A model generated the notes under the pieces. It did not search any database. It saw nothing but the letters and a program-made list of their open reading frames with translations, and was not told the origin of the DNA. The position numbers and the translations under genes are program-made. From the NCBI GenBank assembly GCA_958405195.1, contig CATYDM010000064.1, positions 1 to 6,444 of the forward strand: a stretch of DNA of 6,444 nucleotides, in the 5' to 3' direction. Source of the DNA: an uncultured Collinsella sp. (GTDB lineage Bacteria; Actinomycetota; Coriobacteriia; Coriobacteriales; Coriobacteriaceae). This document shows positions 5,301 to 6,444 of this stretch, piece by piece. Every line of letters begins with the position of its first letter. The first letter of the stretch is position 1.

Positions 5301-6305
5301 ATGAAAATCAATCACGCGATTCTGCATATCCTGGACTTTGACTCTGCCGTCAACGTCATGAGTCAGCGCGAGCTCGATATCGAGAGCCGTACCGTGCGCA
5401 ACTTCGTGACCACGCATCTGCGCCGCGCGCGTACTTCGGCCGATAACAAGCGTGCCACGTTTGCCGAGAACTCTGCGTTTGGCGGCGAGCTCAAGGGCTA
5501 TTTCTTTGGCGAGCGCGAGTTCGTGGACCTGTCGCAGCAGATTGCGGAGTTTATCTCTTCCGAACTCACCAAGGCTGAGAAAGCCGAGTCCACCGATGTG
5601 CTTGTGGCGGACTTTGACGACGATGAGGATGCCCGCTGGTTTGCCGTGATGCTGCTGGGCTCCAAGCAGGCATTCATGCACGAGGTGGGTCGCGAAGAGG
5701 GCGAGGTGCGTAACGACATCGCGCGCCACTATGCCATTCTGCCGAACCCTTCGCAAAAGGTGCCGAGCTATGCAATCGTGCGTGCAAGCACCATGGAGAT
5801 CGGCTATGTGGATAAGAAACGCAAGATTGCCGGCGAGGATCGCATGCTCATTCCCGATGGCCTGCTGCAATGTGACACGGGCGTTTCGGGTAAGGAGGTC
5901 ATCGACACGGTGACGCGCGTGGTCGAGGAGGTCGCTGAAGAGCACGGCGCCAACACGGCTGTAGCGCTCGCTAAGGTCAAAGCCGCCGTTGCCGAGAAGG
6001 TTGAGGATGACGAGGAGCTGCCGCCTTGGGATATCGTCGATGAGGTCTTTGAGGACGAACCGGTTATCAAGGAGAGCGTGCGCGCGGCACTGACCGAGGA
6101 GAAGGTGCCTGAGCGTGTGCCCGTGGAGCGTAAGCAGGTCGAACGCGCGGCGGTGCGCAATCACAAGATTCGTACCGACACGGGCATCGAGATCAGCTTC
6201 CCGGCCGAGATGGGTTCGAACTCTGAGTACATCGAGTTTGTCAACGAGCCCAACGGCCTCATCTCCATCGAGCTCAAGAATATCGGCAGCATCGAGAATC
6301 GATAA
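5301..6305 (+). CDS. Nucleoid-associated protein, NdpA/YejK (NA37) family
   Basis: A 334-residue protein, close to the 335 residues of E. coli YejK (NdpA), a DNA-associated protein found with the nucleoid and reported to interact with topoisomerase IV. What it does in this lineage is unknown. Family hallmarks are the N-terminus KINHAILHILDF, the FAENSAFGGELKGYFF region (55-69), an acidic stretch DFDDDED (104-110) followed by ARWFAVMLLG, and the C-terminal block from about 288 to 331. That block contains TDTGIEISFP (292-301), IEFVNEPNGLISIEL (311-325) and KNIGSI. The middle (about 205-285) is rich in Glu, Lys and Val and probably helical. No signal peptide or membrane segment is present. The gene has its own likely promoter and terminator, so it seems to stand alone. 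The start choice (5301, not 5292) rests on ribosome binding site spacing and the family N-terminus. Confidence 0.93.
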   Translation: MKINHAILHILDFDSAVNVMSQRELDIESRTVRNFVTTHLRRARTSADNKRATFAENSAFGGELKGYFFGEREFVDLSQQIAEFISSELTKAEKAESTDVLVADFDDDEDARWFAVMLLGSKQAFMHEVGREEGEVRNDIARHYAILPNPSQKVPSYAIVRASTMEIGYVDKKRKIAGEDRMLIPDGLLQCDTGVSGKEVIDTVTRVVEEVAEEHGANTAVALAKVKAAVAEKVEDDEELPPWDIVDEVFEDEPVIKESVRAALTEEKVPERVPVERKQVERAAVRNHKIRTDTGIEISFPAEMGSNSEYIEFVNEPNGLISIELKNIGSIENR

Positions 6306-6333
6306 GTTGCGTTACGTCTACAGCGAGAAAGCA

Positions 6334-6370
6334 AAGGCCGAAGCTCCTTGGGGCTTCGGCCTTCTTGTTT
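6334..6370 (+). terminator. Intrinsic terminator after the nucleoid-associated protein gene
   Basis: AAGGCCGAAGC (6334-6344) pairs perfectly with GCTTCGGCCTT (6353-6363), giving an 11-bp stem and an 8-nt loop, followed by the T-rich tail CTTGTTT (6364-6370). It lies 28 nt after the stop codon. Confidence 0.85.
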
Positions 6371-6444
6371 GGGGATGAATTGCCCCGCAGGTTGAGCATA
6401 AGTCAGACACTATGACCCAATCCAGGGGCACGGAAACGACAGGA
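6371..6444. other. Unassigned sequence at the window end
   Basis: No gene, RNA or convincing promoter can be supported here. TTGAGC (6392-6397) and TATGAC (6411-6416) look like promoter hexamers but are only 13 bp apart, too close for a normal sigma-70 promoter. The final AGGA (6441-6444) could be a ribosome binding site for a gene starting beyond the window, which cannot be tested here. Confidence 0.3.

Noticed and set aside
5256..6164. A 302-codon open frame on the minus strand over the NdpA-family gene
   Set aside because: Same cause: a codon-bias shadow of a well-supported gene, with no protein family resemblance.
6371..6386. GGGG/CCCC hairpin after the last terminator
   Set aside because: Only four base pairs around an 8-nt loop, easily due to chance.
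1..6444. CRISPR array, tRNA or rRNA genes, insertion sequence, prophage or defence genes
   Set aside because: No regularly spaced repeats, tRNA-like cloverleaf, rRNA sequence, transposase or integrase was seen. The NdpA-family gene alone is not evidence of a defence or phage system.

Overview
The window reads as ordinary chromosome from a GC-rich bacterium. Its proteins and terminators look like those of a Coriobacteriia gut anaerobe, perhaps Collinsella or a relative. That placement is inferred from protein style, codon choice and gene content; there is no rRNA or other marker gene to prove it. All five recognisable genes lie on the plus strand. Long open frames on the minus strand are mirror images created by GC-rich codons.

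Layout: (1) 1-1467, the 3' three quarters of a glutamine-dependent NAD+ synthetase gene, cut by the window edge just before the catalytic cysteine of its amidase domain. (2) 1468-1585, a short gap with a strong intrinsic terminator that ends only 18 nt before the next start codon. (3) 1586-2749, a PLP-dependent class I aminotransferase resembling LL-diaminopimelate aminotransferase. (4) 2750-2950, the longest non-coding stretch (201 bp), partly AT-rich, with several inverted repeats and two hairpins just before the next gene. (5) 2951-3901, L-lactate dehydrogenase, followed by a strong terminator. (6) 4029-5189, a Mbeg1-like (DUF2974) alpha/beta-hydrolase of unknown role. (7) 5301-6305, a nucleoid-associated protein of the NdpA/YejK (NA37) family, followed by a terminator. 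The last 75 bases hold nothing I can assign.

Terminators or hairpins sit in most of the gaps, so the genes look mostly monocistronic rather than one operon. Two have a loose metabolic link: the first makes NAD+, and lactate dehydrogenase reoxidises NADH during fermentation.

No clear new multi-gene system is present. The most interesting signal is non-coding. Two related elements of about 47-48 bp lie in the same orientation on either side of the hydrolase gene (3968-4014 and 5194-5241). Their first 31 positions match at 26 of 31, and a T-A pair in the stem of one is a C-G pair in the other. This suggests a dispersed, structured REP-like repeat. Other points are a terminator inside the apparent aminotransferase leader, a hairpin-rich lactate dehydrogenase leader with a six-codon overlapping mini-ORF, and loss of both residues that bind fructose-1,6-bisphosphate in allosteric bacterial lactate dehydrogenases.
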